NCBI GenBank assembly: GCA_963205495.1
Contig: CAUJIN010000034.1
Location: forward strand, 62,001-126,000
Source: Pseudomonadota bacterium
Lineage (GTDB): Bacteria > Pseudomonadota > Gammaproteobacteria > Xanthomonadales > Xanthomonadaceae
Direction of reading: 5' to 3'
Length of the DNA stretch: 64,000 nucleotides
Positions 29,301 to 39,007 of this stretch are shown piece after piece. A program made the position numbers and the translations under genes. The stretch's first letter is position 1. Each line of letters opens with the position of its first letter. The notes below the pieces were generated by a model. It saw only the letters and a program-made list of their open reading frames with translations, searched no databases and was not told the origin of the DNA.

Positions 29301-29311
29301 GCGCGACAGCG

Positions 29312-30082
29312 TCAGAAGTCTCCGTACAGCGCCTGCACGGCGGCCAGCAGGGCCAGCCCGGCGGTTTCCGTTCGCAGCACGCGCGGCCCGAGGCGCACGC
29401 CGCTCGCACCTGCGGCGCGCAGCAGCACCAGATCGCGTTCGCCCAGCCCGCCTTCCGGTCCGATGACGAAGCAGGCACCGCTGCGCAGAGGTTCGGAGAG
29501 TTCTCGCAGCGAGCTTTCCGCTTCCGGATCGAGGTAGAACAGCGGCAGGCGCCGATCAGGCGAATCGCGGCGTGCGTCGAGCCCCGGCACCGGCGCATTG
29601 CCCAGCCAGTGCGCAAGCGTGCTTGCCTGCCCCAGCGCCGGCAGGCGCGCGCGTCCGCACTGCTCGCAGGCCGATGCCAGGATTCCTTGCCAGTGCGCAC
29701 GGCGCTTCTCGCCGCGCTCGGCGTCGAGCCGGACCTCGGTGCGCTCGGTGACGAGCGGCACGATGCCGGCCGCGCCCAGTTCAGCGGCTTTCTGCAGCAC
29801 GAAGTCCATCTTCTCCCCGCGCGCCAGCGCCTGCGCCAGCACCAGCGGCAGCGGTGCTTCGTTCGCCACCGGCCTCGAATCGATCACCTCCGCCGTGGCC
29901 CCGCGCTTGTCGATGGACGCAAGCTCGGCTTCGTAGTCGCAGCCGTCGCCGTTGAACAGCACCAGGCGCGCACCCAGCCCCAGCCGCAGCACGCGGGTGA
30001 GGTGGATGGCGACGGATTCCGGCAGCGGCACGATGCTGCCGCAGACCAGCGGGGCGTCGATGTGGCAGCGGGTCAGGCGCAT
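29312..30082 (-). CDS. rsmE: 16S rRNA m3U1498 methyltransferase RsmE
   Basis: 256 residues from the ATG at 30082, which has GGAG six bases upstream; a further in-frame start at 30112 adds 10 non-conserved residues. An N-terminal PUA-like domain (MRLTRCHIDAPL..LPESVAIHLTRVLRL) precedes the SPOUT knot with FVIGPEGGLGERDLVLL and RLGPRVLRTETAGLALLAAV. It methylates U1498 of 16S rRNA in the assembled 30S subunit. It separates the Pil-Chp and Gsp clusters and is divergent from gspG. Confidence 0.95.
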   Translation of the reverse strand: MRLTRCHIDAPLVCGSIVPLPESVAIHLTRVLRLGLGARLVLFNGDGCDYEAELASIDKRGATAEVIDSRPVANEAPLPLVLAQALARGEKMDFVLQKAAELGAAGIVPLVTERTEVRLDAERGEKRRAHWQGILASACEQCGRARLPALGQASTLAHWLGNAPVPGLDARRDSPDRRLPLFYLDPEAESSLRELSEPLRSGACFVIGPEGGLGERDLVLLRAAGASGVRLGPRVLRTETAGLALLAAVQALYGDF

Positions 30083-30148
30083 GGGAATCTCCGGGGCGAG
30101 AGCGTGCGTCATGATGCCTGCGCGGCGGCGTTTCCTGCCACGCTCGGC

Positions 30149-30154
30149 TAGAAT
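30149..30154 (+). promoter_or_regulatory. Possible -10 box (TAGAAT) before gspG
   Basis: GGCTAGAATCGATCG places TAGAAT 36 nt upstream of the gspG ATG in the rsmE-gspG divergent gap. A nearly identical GGCTAGAATCGACC occurs before gspL. No good -35 is visible. Confidence 0.35.
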
Positions 30155-30184
30155 CGATCGACTTTCCGACAGCAGGATGGCTAC

Positions 30185-30670
30185 ATGCGGACGCGTTGCA
30201 GATTCGCCCCGGAATTTCCCCGGAACGCCATGTTCCCAGGCACGCGGACGTACCGGGAACGCGGCTTCACCCTGATCGAGGTGCTGGTGGTGGTGGTGAT
30301 CCTAGGCATCCTCGCCGCCTTCGTGGTGCCCAAGTTCTTCGACAAGCCCGGCGAGGCGCGGCAGGTGAAGGCGCGTTCGGATATCCAGTCGCTCTCCACC
30401 TCGCTCAACATGTACCGGCTCGACAACTTTGCCTACCCCAGCACCAATCAGGGACTGGAGGCGCTGGTCAGCCAGCCTGGCGGGCTGCCGGAAGCGCGCA
30501 ACTGGAAGGCCGGCGGCTATGTCGACCGCCTGCCCAAGGATCCCTGGGGGCGCGACTATGTCTACCTCAGCCCCGGCCAGCGCGGCGACTTCGACCTGTA
30601 CACGCTGGGAGCCGACGGCCAGCCCGGCGGCGAGGGCGAGAATGCCGACATCGCCAGCTGGGACAACTGA
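30185..30670 (+). CDS. gspG: Type II secretion major pseudopilin GspG
   Basis: 161 residues from ATG 30185, which has AGGA at 7 nt. A second ATG at 30230 would give a 12-residue leader instead of 27 and is equally plausible from the protein side. The prepilin site is RG/FTLIEVLVVVVILGILAAF; PilD-type peptidase cuts after Gly and methylates Phe, leaving a hydrophobic helix. The C-terminal DLYTLGADGQPGGEGENAD loop is the calcium-binding region of GspG, followed by IASWDN. It polymerises into the periplasmic pseudopilus that pushes substrates out. gspH follows in the same operon. Confidence 0.94.
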   Translation: MRTRCRFAPEFPRNAMFPGTRTYRERGFTLIEVLVVVVILGILAAFVVPKFFDKPGEARQVKARSDIQSLSTSLNMYRLDNFAYPSTNQGLEALVSQPGGLPEARNWKAGGYVDRLPKDPWGRDYVYLSPGQRGDFDLYTLGADGQPGGEGENADIASWDN

Positions 30671-30695
30671 GGCCTGGACGATAGGCCCCGGGCCG

Positions 30696-31202
30696 GTGCG
30701 CCGCGCGCGCGGATTTTCGCTGGTCGAGATCCTCGTGGTGCTGGTGATCGCCGGCATCGCGGTGGCCGGCGTGAGCCTGTCGGTGCGCGGCAGCGGCGAG
30801 CGCGAGGTGGAGAACGCTGCGCGGCGGGCCGAGATGCTGGTGCGCCTTGCCTGCGAACGCGCCGTGCTGGGCGGCCGCGACATCGGCTTTGGCGTGGTGC
30901 GTGACGGGTTGCGATTTGGTTACTTTGAAACCGACGGCTGGCGCGTGCTGGGTGAAGGGGGCAGCGACGAGCTGCGCGCCCGGCCGCTGGGGCGCGAGCT
31001 GCGGATTTCCGCGCAGCGTGACAGCCTCGCGCTGGAGGTGGGCGAGGAGCCCGGACGCGAGGCGAGCTTCGCCTGCCTGTCCTCGGGCGAGTTGACGCCG
31101 TTTGCGCTGCGCATCGACCGCCCCGACATCGAGCGGCCCTGGCTGCTGGAAGGCGCACTCGATGGCCATCTGACCCTGAGCCAGGTGACGCGTGAACGCT
31201 GA
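30696..31202 (+). CDS. gspH: Type II secretion minor pseudopilin GspH
   Basis: 168 residues from GTG 30696, giving an ideal six-residue leader MRRARG before FSLVEILVVLVIAGIAVAGV. The globular part contains ARRAEMLVRLACERAVLGG and FGVVRDGLRFGYFE, the usual GspH pattern. It is a component of the pseudopilus tip complex. There is no strong ribosome site; translation probably depends on coupling to gspG, 25 nt upstream. The gspI start lies inside its end (11-nt overlap). Confidence 0.87.
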   Translation: MRRARGFSLVEILVVLVIAGIAVAGVSLSVRGSGEREVENAARRAEMLVRLACERAVLGGRDIGFGVVRDGLRFGYFETDGWRVLGEGGSDELRARPLGRELRISAQRDSLALEVGEEPGREASFACLSSGELTPFALRIDRPDIERPWLLEGALDGHLTLSQVTRER

Positions 31203-31593
31203 GCTTGCGAAGACGCGCGCGGTGCCAAAGCGCAGGCGCGGCTTCACCCTGCTGGAAGTGCTGGTCGCCCTGCTGCTGCTCTCGCTCGCGCTGGTCGCGA
31301 TGGTGCGCCTCGCCGGTCTGGACGCGCGCGCCCAGGCACAGCTGCGCGACGGCACGCTGGCGCAGTGGGTGGCCGCCAACGCGCTGGCCGAAACCCGACT
31401 GCGCACGCCGTTTCCTGCGCCCGGGCGCAGCAGCGGCGAATCGCGCATGGGGGCACAGCGCTGGCGCTGGACGCTGGAAGTGGAGCAGACCGAAGAGCCG
31501 CGCGTGCGCCGCATGGAAGTCACGGTGGTCGCCGCCGAGGGAGCGCGCGACGGCGTGGCGGCGCGGTTGACCGGCTTTGCGAGCCAGCCATGA
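31192..31593 (+). CDS. gspI: Type II secretion minor pseudopilin GspI
   Basis: 133 residues from GTG 31192. The leader ends KRRRG, followed by FTLLEVLVALLLLSLALVAMVRL. The conserved QWVAANALAETRLR and MEVTVVAAEG segments identify GspI, which nucleates the tip complex with GspJ and GspK. The stop overlaps the gspJ ATG (ATGA). Confidence 0.9.
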   Translation: MNAELAKTRAVPKRRRGFTLLEVLVALLLLSLALVAMVRLAGLDARAQAQLRDGTLAQWVAANALAETRLRTPFPAPGRSSGESRMGAQRWRWTLEVEQTEEPRVRRMEVTVVAAEGARDGVAARLTGFASQP

Positions 31594-32219
31594 TGCGGCG
31601 CGCATCCCCGGCACGGATTCCGCATGGAGCGCAGCGCGGCTTCAGCCTGCTGGAAATGCTGGTCGCCGTGGCGCTGTTCGCGGTGGCCTCGGCGCTGGCC
31701 TGGGGCGGGATGCGCGCGCTGGTCAAGGCGCAGGAACAGTCCGCCCGGATCACCGTGCAGCTTGGAAGACTGCAGTTCGCGATCGGCTTGCTGGAACGCG
31801 ACCTGACGGCCGCGGCGCGGCGCGGCGTGCGCGATCCCTACGGTGCATCGCTGCCGGCGTTCGAAGGCGCAGCGCAGCGCATGGAGTTCACCCGGTTCGG
31901 ACAGGCCAACCCGCTCGCGCTGCCGCGTTCCGAGCTGGAGCGCGTGGCCTGGCTGCGGCGCGAGGATCGCTTGTTGCGCCTGCGCTGGACGGTGCTCGAC
32001 CGCGCACCGTCCAGCCGCCCGGTCGAGGATGAACTGCTCGAGGGCATCGATTCGCTGGAGCTGGTGTTTCTGGACGAAAGCGGCCGCGAGCACCGCCAGT
32101 GGCCGCCCCCCGGCGGCGTCCACGGCGAGCTTCCGCGCGGGTTGCGGGTGCGGATGGAGGTGGGCGATTTCGGCGAGATCGAACGGATGCTGGATCTGCC
32201 CGTGGAGCCTGCGCCGTGA
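31590..32219 (+). CDS. gspJ: Type II secretion minor pseudopilin GspJ
   Basis: 209 residues from ATG 31590. The N-terminus HGAQRG/FSLLEMLVAVALFAVASALAW is a prepilin signal. LGRLQFAIGLLERDLTAAARRGVRD matches the GspJ family. It belongs to the I-J-K tip complex. Both ends overlap neighbours by 4 nt (ATGA with gspI, GTGA with gspK). Confidence 0.9.
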   Translation: MMRRASPARIPHGAQRGFSLLEMLVAVALFAVASALAWGGMRALVKAQEQSARITVQLGRLQFAIGLLERDLTAAARRGVRDPYGASLPAFEGAAQRMEFTRFGQANPLALPRSELERVAWLRREDRLLRLRWTVLDRAPSSRPVEDELLEGIDSLELVFLDESGREHRQWPPPGGVHGELPRGLRVRMEVGDFGEIERMLDLPVEPAP

Positions 32220-33139
32220 GCGCGCCACGCCAGCGCGGCGTGGCCCTGCTGGCCGCCATCCTCGTTGTGGCGCTGGCCACCGTGCTCATCGCGTCCCTGC
32301 TGGACCGCAGTCAGGCGACGCTGGCGCGCACCCGCAACAGCCTGCGCGCGTCCCAGGGCTGGGAGCTGATGCGCGGCGCGGAAGGTTGGGCCGGCGCGAT
32401 CCTGCTGCAGGATGCAAGCCAGGCGCCGGGGATCGACAGCCGCGAGGACGCCTGGGCCCAGGGCATGCCGCCGATCGATCTGCCGGGTGTGCGCATCTTC
32501 GGCCAGCTGCGCGAGCAGGGCGGCTGCTTCAACCTCAACAGCCTGCATCCGGGCGATGCCGATGACGCGGACGCGATCGCGCGCTTCGAGCGGCTCCTGC
32601 GCGCGCTTCGGCTCGATCCGGCCATCGCCGAGCAGGCCGCCGACTGGATCGACGCAGACGCCGTCCCGCGATCTCGTGGTGCCGAGGATTCGGCCTACCT
32701 CGCGCGCCAGCCGGAGCAGCGCGCCGCCAACCGGCCCTTCGTCCACGTTTCGGAGCTGCGCCTGCTGCCGGGCGTGGATGCAGACGCCTATGCCGCGCTG
32801 GTGTCGCAGGTCTGCGCCCTGCCGAACGGGGTGCCGATCAACCTCAACTTCGCCAGCCCCGAGCTGTGGATGAGCCTGTCCGATTCGATCACCCCGTCCA
32901 TGGCCGAGGGGCTGGCGCGCGATGGCCGGGCCAACTATGCATCGATCGAGGAAGTGCAGAGCGAACTGACCCGGCTCGGCCTGCCGCCGATGCCGCTGGT
33001 CGGCTATGGCGTGGGCAGTGAATGGTTCGTGCTGGAAGCCCGGATCGTGGCCGACGGCATCCCCTTCGACTATTCGAGCCTGCTGCACCGCCGCCCCGGA
33101 CGCGTGGACGTGGTTGCCCGCGCGCGCGGGCGCCTGTGA
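32216..33139 (+). CDS. gspK: Type II secretion minor pseudopilin GspK
   Basis: 307 residues from GTG 32216. The leader is RQRG/VALLAAILVVALATVLIASLL, with Val instead of Phe at +1 as often seen in GspK. The large periplasmic domain includes CFNLNSLHPGD, AADWIDADAVPRSRGAEDS and LPLLPG-type helix motifs (RLLPGVDADAYAAL). GspK caps the pseudopilus. A 67-nt gap follows before gspL. Confidence 0.92.
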   Translation: MSAPRQRGVALLAAILVVALATVLIASLLDRSQATLARTRNSLRASQGWELMRGAEGWAGAILLQDASQAPGIDSREDAWAQGMPPIDLPGVRIFGQLREQGGCFNLNSLHPGDADDADAIARFERLLRALRLDPAIAEQAADWIDADAVPRSRGAEDSAYLARQPEQRAANRPFVHVSELRLLPGVDADAYAALVSQVCALPNGVPINLNFASPELWMSLSDSITPSMAEGLARDGRANYASIEEVQSELTRLGLPPMPLVGYGVGSEWFVLEARIVADGIPFDYSSLLHRRPGRVDVVARARGRL

Positions 33140-33175
33140 GCGGGAGGTTGCGCAGCGCAGGCGCGGCGACTGCGG

Positions 33176-33181
33176 CTAGAA
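33176..33181 (+). promoter_or_regulatory. Possible -10 box (TAGAAT) before gspL
   Basis: GGCTAGAATCGACC in the only real gap of the gsp cluster, 31 nt upstream of the gspL ATG. The context repeats the one before gspG, hinting at an internal promoter, but no clear -35 is seen. Confidence 0.35.
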
Positions 33182-33206
33182 TCGACCAGATCGCACCGAG
33201 TCGCCC

Positions 33207-34385
33207 ATGTCCCATCGCCACCTGATCCGCCTTCTCGACGACCAACGCGCCCACTGGCTGGCACTGGACCGCGCCGGGCGCGTGCTCGCGGGGCCGACGC
33301 CGGGTTTTCCCGCCGTCGCGCCCGAGTTCGACACGGTGGTGCTCGTGCCCGGCGCCGATGCGCTGCTGCTCGAAACACCGCGCATCGCGCGCCAGCGCCG
33401 CCAGCTCGAGCGCGCGCTGCCGTTTGCCATCGAGGATCAGCTGTGCGAGCCGGTCGAGGATTGCCATGTGGCGGCGATCGACGACGGTCGGCCCGAGGTC
33501 GTGCTCGCCGTCGCGGTGGCGCGTGCGCGCATGGATGCCTGGCGGTCGCGGCTGGCCGAGCACGGCGTGCACGCCGATCACCTGCTTTCCGAAGGGCTGC
33601 TGCTGGCGCACGATGCCGGTCCGGTCCTGCTGCTCGACGAAGGGCGCGCGACCTTGCGCCACGCGCGCGGCGGCCTGCTGGCAGGCGCGGCGGAGGAAGT
33701 GCCGTCCTGGCTGGAGCTGCTCGCCGAGGGCGGCGCGGCCGCGCCGCTGAAGGTGCTGGGCGAAGCCGGGGCGGTGCGCCTCGAATGGCCAGGCGGCATC
33801 GTGCAGGAACCGTGCGAGGTCGCGGCCTTTCTGGCGTCGCGGCTGGCTCGGCTGGATCTGCGCGAGCACGACCTTCTGACCGGCGACTTCCTTCCCAAGC
33901 GTGCAAGGCGCGGGTCGGCGCGCGGCTGGGCGTGGGCCGCGGCTCTGGCGATCTTGGCCGTGGCGCTGGCCGCCGCCTCGATGGCGCTGGAGCGCTGGCA
34001 GTTCGATCGCCTCCACGCACGGCAGCGCGCCGAGATGGAATCCCTGCTGCGCGAGGCGCTGCCCGACGTGCAGCGCGTGGTCGATCCGCGCGCCCAGGTC
34101 GCCGCCGAACTGGCCCGGCGCGCCGGCGCCTCATCGGGCGCGGGAGCGCTCGGGCTGCTGGCGAAGATCGCGCCGCTGCTTTCGGGCAGCGGCCGCTACA
34201 CGCTCGACGGACTGGACTATCGCGGCGGCACGCTGGACCTCACCCTGCGCAGCGGCGACGTGGCGACGTTGGACGAACTGCGCGAGCGCATGGCAGCGCT
34301 GGGCCTGCCGGCCGAGCTGACCTCGATGACGCCCGGCAGCAATGGCGTCGAAGGCAAGCTGCGCGTGCGCGGGGGCGGGTCGTGA
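33207..34385 (+). CDS. gspL: Type II secretion inner-membrane protein GspL
   Basis: 392 residues. The N-terminal cytoplasmic actin-like domain (RQRRQLERALPFAIEDQLCEPVEDCH is the family hallmark) normally binds the ATPase GspE. A membrane helix lies near 245-265 (WAWAAALAILAVALAAASMAL), and a periplasmic ferredoxin-like domain follows. The ATPase partner GspE is not encoded in this window. The stop overlaps the gspM GTG by 4 nt. Confidence 0.92.
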   Translation: MSHRHLIRLLDDQRAHWLALDRAGRVLAGPTPGFPAVAPEFDTVVLVPGADALLLETPRIARQRRQLERALPFAIEDQLCEPVEDCHVAAIDDGRPEVVLAVAVARARMDAWRSRLAEHGVHADHLLSEGLLLAHDAGPVLLLDEGRATLRHARGGLLAGAAEEVPSWLELLAEGGAAAPLKVLGEAGAVRLEWPGGIVQEPCEVAAFLASRLARLDLREHDLLTGDFLPKRARRGSARGWAWAAALAILAVALAAASMALERWQFDRLHARQRAEMESLLREALPDVQRVVDPRAQVAAELARRAGASSGAGALGLLAKIAPLLSGSGRYTLDGLDYRGGTLDLTLRSGDVATLDELRERMAALGLPAELTSMTPGSNGVEGKLRVRGGGS

Positions 34386-34867
34386 ACGCGCTCCGGGGAT
34401 TCTGGTCGGGCCTGTCACCGCGCGACCAGCGCGTGCTCGCCCTGGGCGCGGTCGTTCTGCTCTTGATCGGCGCCTGGCTGCTGGTGTGGGAGCCGCTGCG
34501 CGAGGCGCGCGACAGCGCGCGCGTGCGCGCCGCAGCTTCCGCCAGCGACCTGGCCTATCTGCGCGCCGTCGTGCCGCAGCTGCGCGATTCATCGGCTCCC
34601 GCCGCGCGCGACGGCCGCTCCCTGCTGGCCCTGGTGGACGCCACCGCGCGCGAGTCGGGCGTCGGCGAGGCGCTGCTGCGGGTGGAGCCGGTCAGCGCCG
34701 GGCAGGTGCGGGTGTATTTCGAAGGCGCCGGCTTCGATGCATTGGTCGATTGGCTGGCTGCGCTGCAGAGCGGACAGGGCGTCACGGTCGGGGATTTCAA
34801 CGTTAGCCGCGCCGCCGGCGTGGGGCGCGTGGACGCAAGGCTCGTGCTGGAGCGGCAGGGAGGATGA
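34382..34867 (+). CDS. gspM: Type II secretion inner-membrane protein GspM
   Basis: 161 residues from GTG 34382. A membrane helix at about residues 17-35 (RVLALGAVVLLLIGAWLLVW) is followed by a coiled segment and a small periplasmic domain ending RVDARLVLERQGG. It forms the inner-membrane platform with GspL. Assigned from topology, length and position between gspL and gspN. Confidence 0.88.
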   Translation: MNALRGFWSGLSPRDQRVLALGAVVLLLIGAWLLVWEPLREARDSARVRAAASASDLAYLRAVVPQLRDSSAPAARDGRSLLALVDATARESGVGEALLRVEPVSAGQVRVYFEGAGFDALVDWLAALQSGQGVTVGDFNVSRAAGVGRVDARLVLERQGG

Positions 34868-35627
34868 GGATGAGGCGTTGGTTTCTTTTTCTTGCGATCG
34901 GCACGCTGCTGTGCGCGATCGTGCTGGTTACCTTCCCGGCGCGCGTGGCGCTGAAGCTGCTGCCCGAATCGGCTCTGCCGGTGCAGATGGAAGGGGTGGG
35001 CGGCACGCTCTGGTCGGGCCACGCCAACCGCGTGCTGCGCGATGGCCGTGATCTGGGGCAGTTGCAGTGGCGGCTGCGGCCGCTGCCGCTGCTGCGCGGG
35101 CGAATCGACACGGACCTGATACTTGCCGGGCCGGAACTGCAAGGCTCGGGGCGAATCATCGCCGGTGGCGACGGCAACCTGCGAGTGGAAGGCGGCAAGG
35201 CGCGCTTCCCCGCCGCGCGCCTGGAGCGGCTGCTCGACGTTCCCGCGCTGACGCTGGCCGGCAGCGTCGAGGTTTCCCTGGCGGCGCTGGAGCTGCGCAA
35301 CCGCGTCCCGGTGGCGCTCCAGGGCGAGGCGGTCTGGAACGATGCCGGCGTATCCGGCGCCGAGCAGGCCGTGTTCGGCACCCTGCGCGCGGAATTTGCC
35401 GCGCTGCCTGGCGGCGGATTCGGTGGCCGCGTGAGCGATCAAGGCGACGGCCCGCTCGCCGTGGACGGCAAGTTTTCCACCTCACTGCTGGGCTTCGAGG
35501 CCCGCGCCACGCTGCGCGCGCGCGACGGCAATCCGCAGGTGCAAAGCGCGCTGCGGCACATCGGCCAGATGCAGCCCGACGGCAGCGTCGTGTACGAGCT
35601 TCGCGGCGGCCTGATGGAGAAGGGCGC

Positions 35628-35631
<4 letters not shown>
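34864..35631 (+). CDS. gspN: Type II secretion protein GspN
   Basis: 255 residues with an N-terminal membrane anchor (RWFLFLAIGTLLCAIVLV) and a beta-rich periplasmic part (VGGTLWSGHANRVLRDGRDLGQLQWRLRPL is split by the usual GspN WSG motif). GspN is an accessory component present in Xanthomonas and Pseudomonas-type systems. ATGA overlap with gspM; TTGA overlap with the following phosphatase gene. Confidence 0.88.
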
Positions 35632-36423
<792 letters not shown>

Positions 36424-36440
<17 letters not shown>

Positions 36441-37020
36441 AGTGCGCGACCGCCGAACCCTGGACTACGGTGGCCGCTTCCAGATCGAACGGCTCGATCT
36501 GCGCTTTTCCAACGGCGCCGAGCGCACCTTCGAGCGCATGCTGCCGCGCGGACACGGCGCGGTCGTGGTGGCCGCGATGCCCGATCCCCACACCTTGCTG
36601 CTGGTGCGCGAATACGCCTGCGCGGTGCACCGCTACGAGCTGGGCCTGGTGAAGGGACGCATCGATCCGGGCGAATCGCTCGAAACCGCGGCGGTACGCG
36701 AACTGAAGGAAGAGGCCGGCTACGGCGCGCGACGCATCACGGTGCTGCGCGAAATGACCCTGGTGCCGGCCTACATGCCCTACCACAGCTGGCTGGTGCT
36801 GGCCGAAGACCTGTATCCCGAACGCCTGCCGGGCGACGAGCCCGAGGAGCTGGAAGTGGTGCCGTGGAAACTTTCCGAACTGGATGCACTGATGCTGCGC
36901 GAGGACTGTTCGGACGGCCGTTCGCTGGCCGCCGCCTTCATCGTGCGCGAGTTTCTTGAGGCGCGCGCGGCCGGCCGCCTTCCGGCCGATGCGCCGCGTG
37001 CCGTGGAGGTGTCCGCATGA
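36424..37020 (+). CDS. nudE: ADP compounds hydrolase NudE
   Basis: 198 residues. The Nudix box runs from Gly78 (GRIDPGESLETAAVRELKEE, then AGY), with the full GX5EX7REUXEEXGU pattern. NudE hydrolyses ADP-ribose, Ap3A and NADH. The order nudE-cysQ is conserved in Pseudomonas and relatives and supports the assignment. The stop overlaps the cysQ ATG by 4 nt. Confidence 0.92.
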
Positions 37021-37838
37021 GTCTGCCCGAGGTACCGCAGGACTGGCAGGCGCCGCTGATCGCGCTCGCGCGCGAGGCGGGGGCGGCGATCCTCGAGGTA
37101 TACCAGACCGATTTCGCGGTCCAGGCCAAGGACGACCGTTCCCCGCTCACCGCCGCCGATCTTGCCGCGCACCGCGTCATCGCGCGCGGGCTGGCGCAGA
37201 TCGCACCGCACATTCCGCTGCTGTCGGAGGAAGGTGCCGGCATCGGCTGGGATACGCGGCGCGCATGGTCGCGCTACTGGCTGGTCGATCCGCTCGACGG
37301 CACGCGCGAATTCGTCAAGCGCAACGGCGAGTTCACCGTGAACATCGCGCTCGTCGAAGACGGCGTGCCGGTGCTGGGCGTGGTCTACGCGCCGGTGCTC
37401 GACTACCTGGTGCACGCGCGCCGCGGCACCGGATGCTGGCTGCGCGAGGCCGGAACCGACCGGGACGCGCCGCTCGGCAGCCGCAGACCGGCGGCGGCGC
37501 CGCTGCGCGTGGCCGCGAGCCGCTCGCATCTGGATCCGCGCACCGCGCGGGTGCTCGAAGCCATCGGTGAACACGAGCGCATCGGGCTGGGCTCCTCGCT
37601 CAAGTTCTGCCGCATCGCCGAAGGCCGCGCCGACGTCTATCCGCGCTTCGGGCCGACCTCGGAGTGGGACACGGCCGCCGGCCAGTGCGTGCTGGAGGCC
37701 GCCGGTGGCGCGGTGCTGGGTCTGGACGGGGCGCCCTTGCGCTACAACCGCGGCGAATCGCTCCTCAACCCGGACTTCCTCGCGCTGGGCGATGCCGATC
37801 TGCCCTGGCAGGAGTGGATCGATGGCCTCGATGGATGA
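37017..37838 (+). CDS. cysQ: 3'(2'),5'-bisphosphate nucleotidase CysQ
   Basis: 273 residues of the inositol phosphatase superfamily. LLSEEGAG, D91-PLD94-GTREFVKRNGEFTVNIAL and SEWDTAAGQCVLEAAGG are the CysQ-type motifs; the GTREFVKRNGEFT stretch distinguishes it from SuhB. It recycles 3'-phosphoadenosine 5'-phosphate made during sulfate assimilation. It follows nudE with ATGA overlap, and its own end overlaps the mazG start by 17 nt. Confidence 0.93.
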   Translation: MSLPEVPQDWQAPLIALAREAGAAILEVYQTDFAVQAKDDRSPLTAADLAAHRVIARGLAQIAPHIPLLSEEGAGIGWDTRRAWSRYWLVDPLDGTREFVKRNGEFTVNIALVEDGVPVLGVVYAPVLDYLVHARRGTGCWLREAGTDRDAPLGSRRPAAAPLRVAASRSHLDPRTARVLEAIGEHERIGLGSSLKFCRIAEGRADVYPRFGPTSEWDTAAGQCVLEAAGGAVLGLDGAPLRYNRGESLLNPDFLALGDADLPWQEWIDGLDG

Positions 37839-38628
37839 GCTGCGCGCCATCATGGCGCGGTTGCGCGATCCTGCGGACGGCTGTCCGTGGGACCGGGTGC
37901 AGGACTTTTCCAGCATCGCGCCCTTCACCATCGAGGAAGCCTACGAAGTGGCCGATGCGATCGCCCGTGGCGATCGCGATGCGCTGAAGGATGAGCTGGG
38001 CGACCTGCTGTTCCAGGTGATCTTCCACGCGCAGATGGCGCAGGAGGAAGGCGCGTTCGATTTCGGCGACGTCGCGCGCGGCCTGCGCGACAAGCTGGTG
38101 CGCCGCCACCCGCACGTGTTCGGCGATGCGGACGCGAGCGACGCCGAGGCGGTGGCCGCCAGCTGGGAGGCGATCAAGCGCGAGGAACGCCGCGCCGGTG
38201 GTCAATCCGCCGACGCAAGCGCGCTGGCGGGCATTGCCGCCGGCCTGCCCGAATGGCTGCGCGCGCTCAAGCTGCAGCAGCGCGCCGCGCGCACCGGCTA
38301 CGACTGGCCCGATCCCGCGCCGGTGCTGGACAAGCTGCGCGAGGAAATGGACGAGGTCGAGGCCGAATTTGCGCAGGGCGCGGATCCGGCGCGGCTGGAG
38401 GACGAGATCGGAGACGTGCTGTTCGTCGCGGTCAACCTCGCGCGTCACGCCGAGGTCGATCCGGGCGCGGCGCTGCGCCGCGCCAATGCCAAGTTCGAGC
38501 GTCGCTTCCGCGCCATGGAATCGCTCGCCGCCGCGCGCGGACTGGCCTTCGATGCCCTGGACCTGAGCGCGCAGGAATTGCTGTGGCGCGAGGTCAAGCG
38601 CGCCGAACGCGCGGCAGCGGGCGGCTGA
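37822..38628 (+). CDS. mazG: Nucleoside triphosphate pyrophosphohydrolase MazG
   Basis: 268 residues from ATG 37822 (AGGAG at 7 nt); E. coli 263. Two MazG domains are present: IMARLRDPADGCPWDRVQ..IEEAYEVADAI..DELGDLLFQVIFHAQMA, and a C-terminal copy with KLREEMDEVEAEFA and EDEIGDVLFVAVNLARH. The EExxE-12-28-ExxD pattern for Mg is intact in both. It hydrolyses (d)NTPs to the monophosphate and PPi, clearing aberrant nucleotides. It ends 9 nt from the convergent DUF486 gene. Confidence 0.95.
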   Translation: MASMDELRAIMARLRDPADGCPWDRVQDFSSIAPFTIEEAYEVADAIARGDRDALKDELGDLLFQVIFHAQMAQEEGAFDFGDVARGLRDKLVRRHPHVFGDADASDAEAVAASWEAIKREERRAGGQSADASALAGIAAGLPEWLRALKLQQRAARTGYDWPDPAPVLDKLREEMDEVEAEFAQGADPARLEDEIGDVLFVAVNLARHAEVDPGAALRRANAKFERRFRAMESLAAARGLAFDALDLSAQELLWREVKRAERAAAGG

Positions 38629-38637
38629 TCCGCGCGT

Positions 38638-38994
38638 TCATCGCTGGAAGATCAGCCAGGCCGCCACGACCATCAGCGCGAAGCCGGCCAGATGGTTCCA
38701 CTTGAGCGGTTCGCCCATGTACCAGACCGAAAACCCGATGAAGATCGTGAGCGTGATGACTTCCTGGAGGGTCTTGAGCTGGGGCAGGGTGTAGACCGCG
38801 TGGCCCATGCGGTTGGCCGGCACCTGGAACAGGTATTCGGGCAGCGCGATCAGCCAGCTCACCAGGATGACCAGCAGGATCGGCGCGCCCTTGAATTTCA
38901 GGTGCCCGTACCAGGCGAAGGTCATGAACAGGTTGGAGCAGGCCAGCAGCAGGACCGGTATCAGGTACGCCCAGAGCGTCGGCGCGGCGGGCAT
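38638..38994 (-). CDS. DUF486 family small membrane protein
   Basis: 118 residues from ATG 38994, with GAGGAAA 7 nt upstream; an upstream ATG at 39033 lies within the end of sdaA. Four hydrophobic helices can be placed at roughly 6-24, 32-50, 72-88 and 95-115, as in drug/metabolite-transporter-like DUF486 proteins. The conserved core FMTFAWYGHLKFKGAPILL and PEYLFQVPANRMGH identifies the family. The function is unknown. It follows sdaA by 13 nt on the same strand. Confidence 0.85.
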   Translation of the reverse strand: MPAAPTLWAYLIPVLLLACSNLFMTFAWYGHLKFKGAPILLVILVSWLIALPEYLFQVPANRMGHAVYTLPQLKTLQEVITLTIFIGFSVWYMGEPLKWNHLAGFALMVVAAWLIFQR

Positions 38995-39007
38995 GGGTGC
39001 GGTTTCC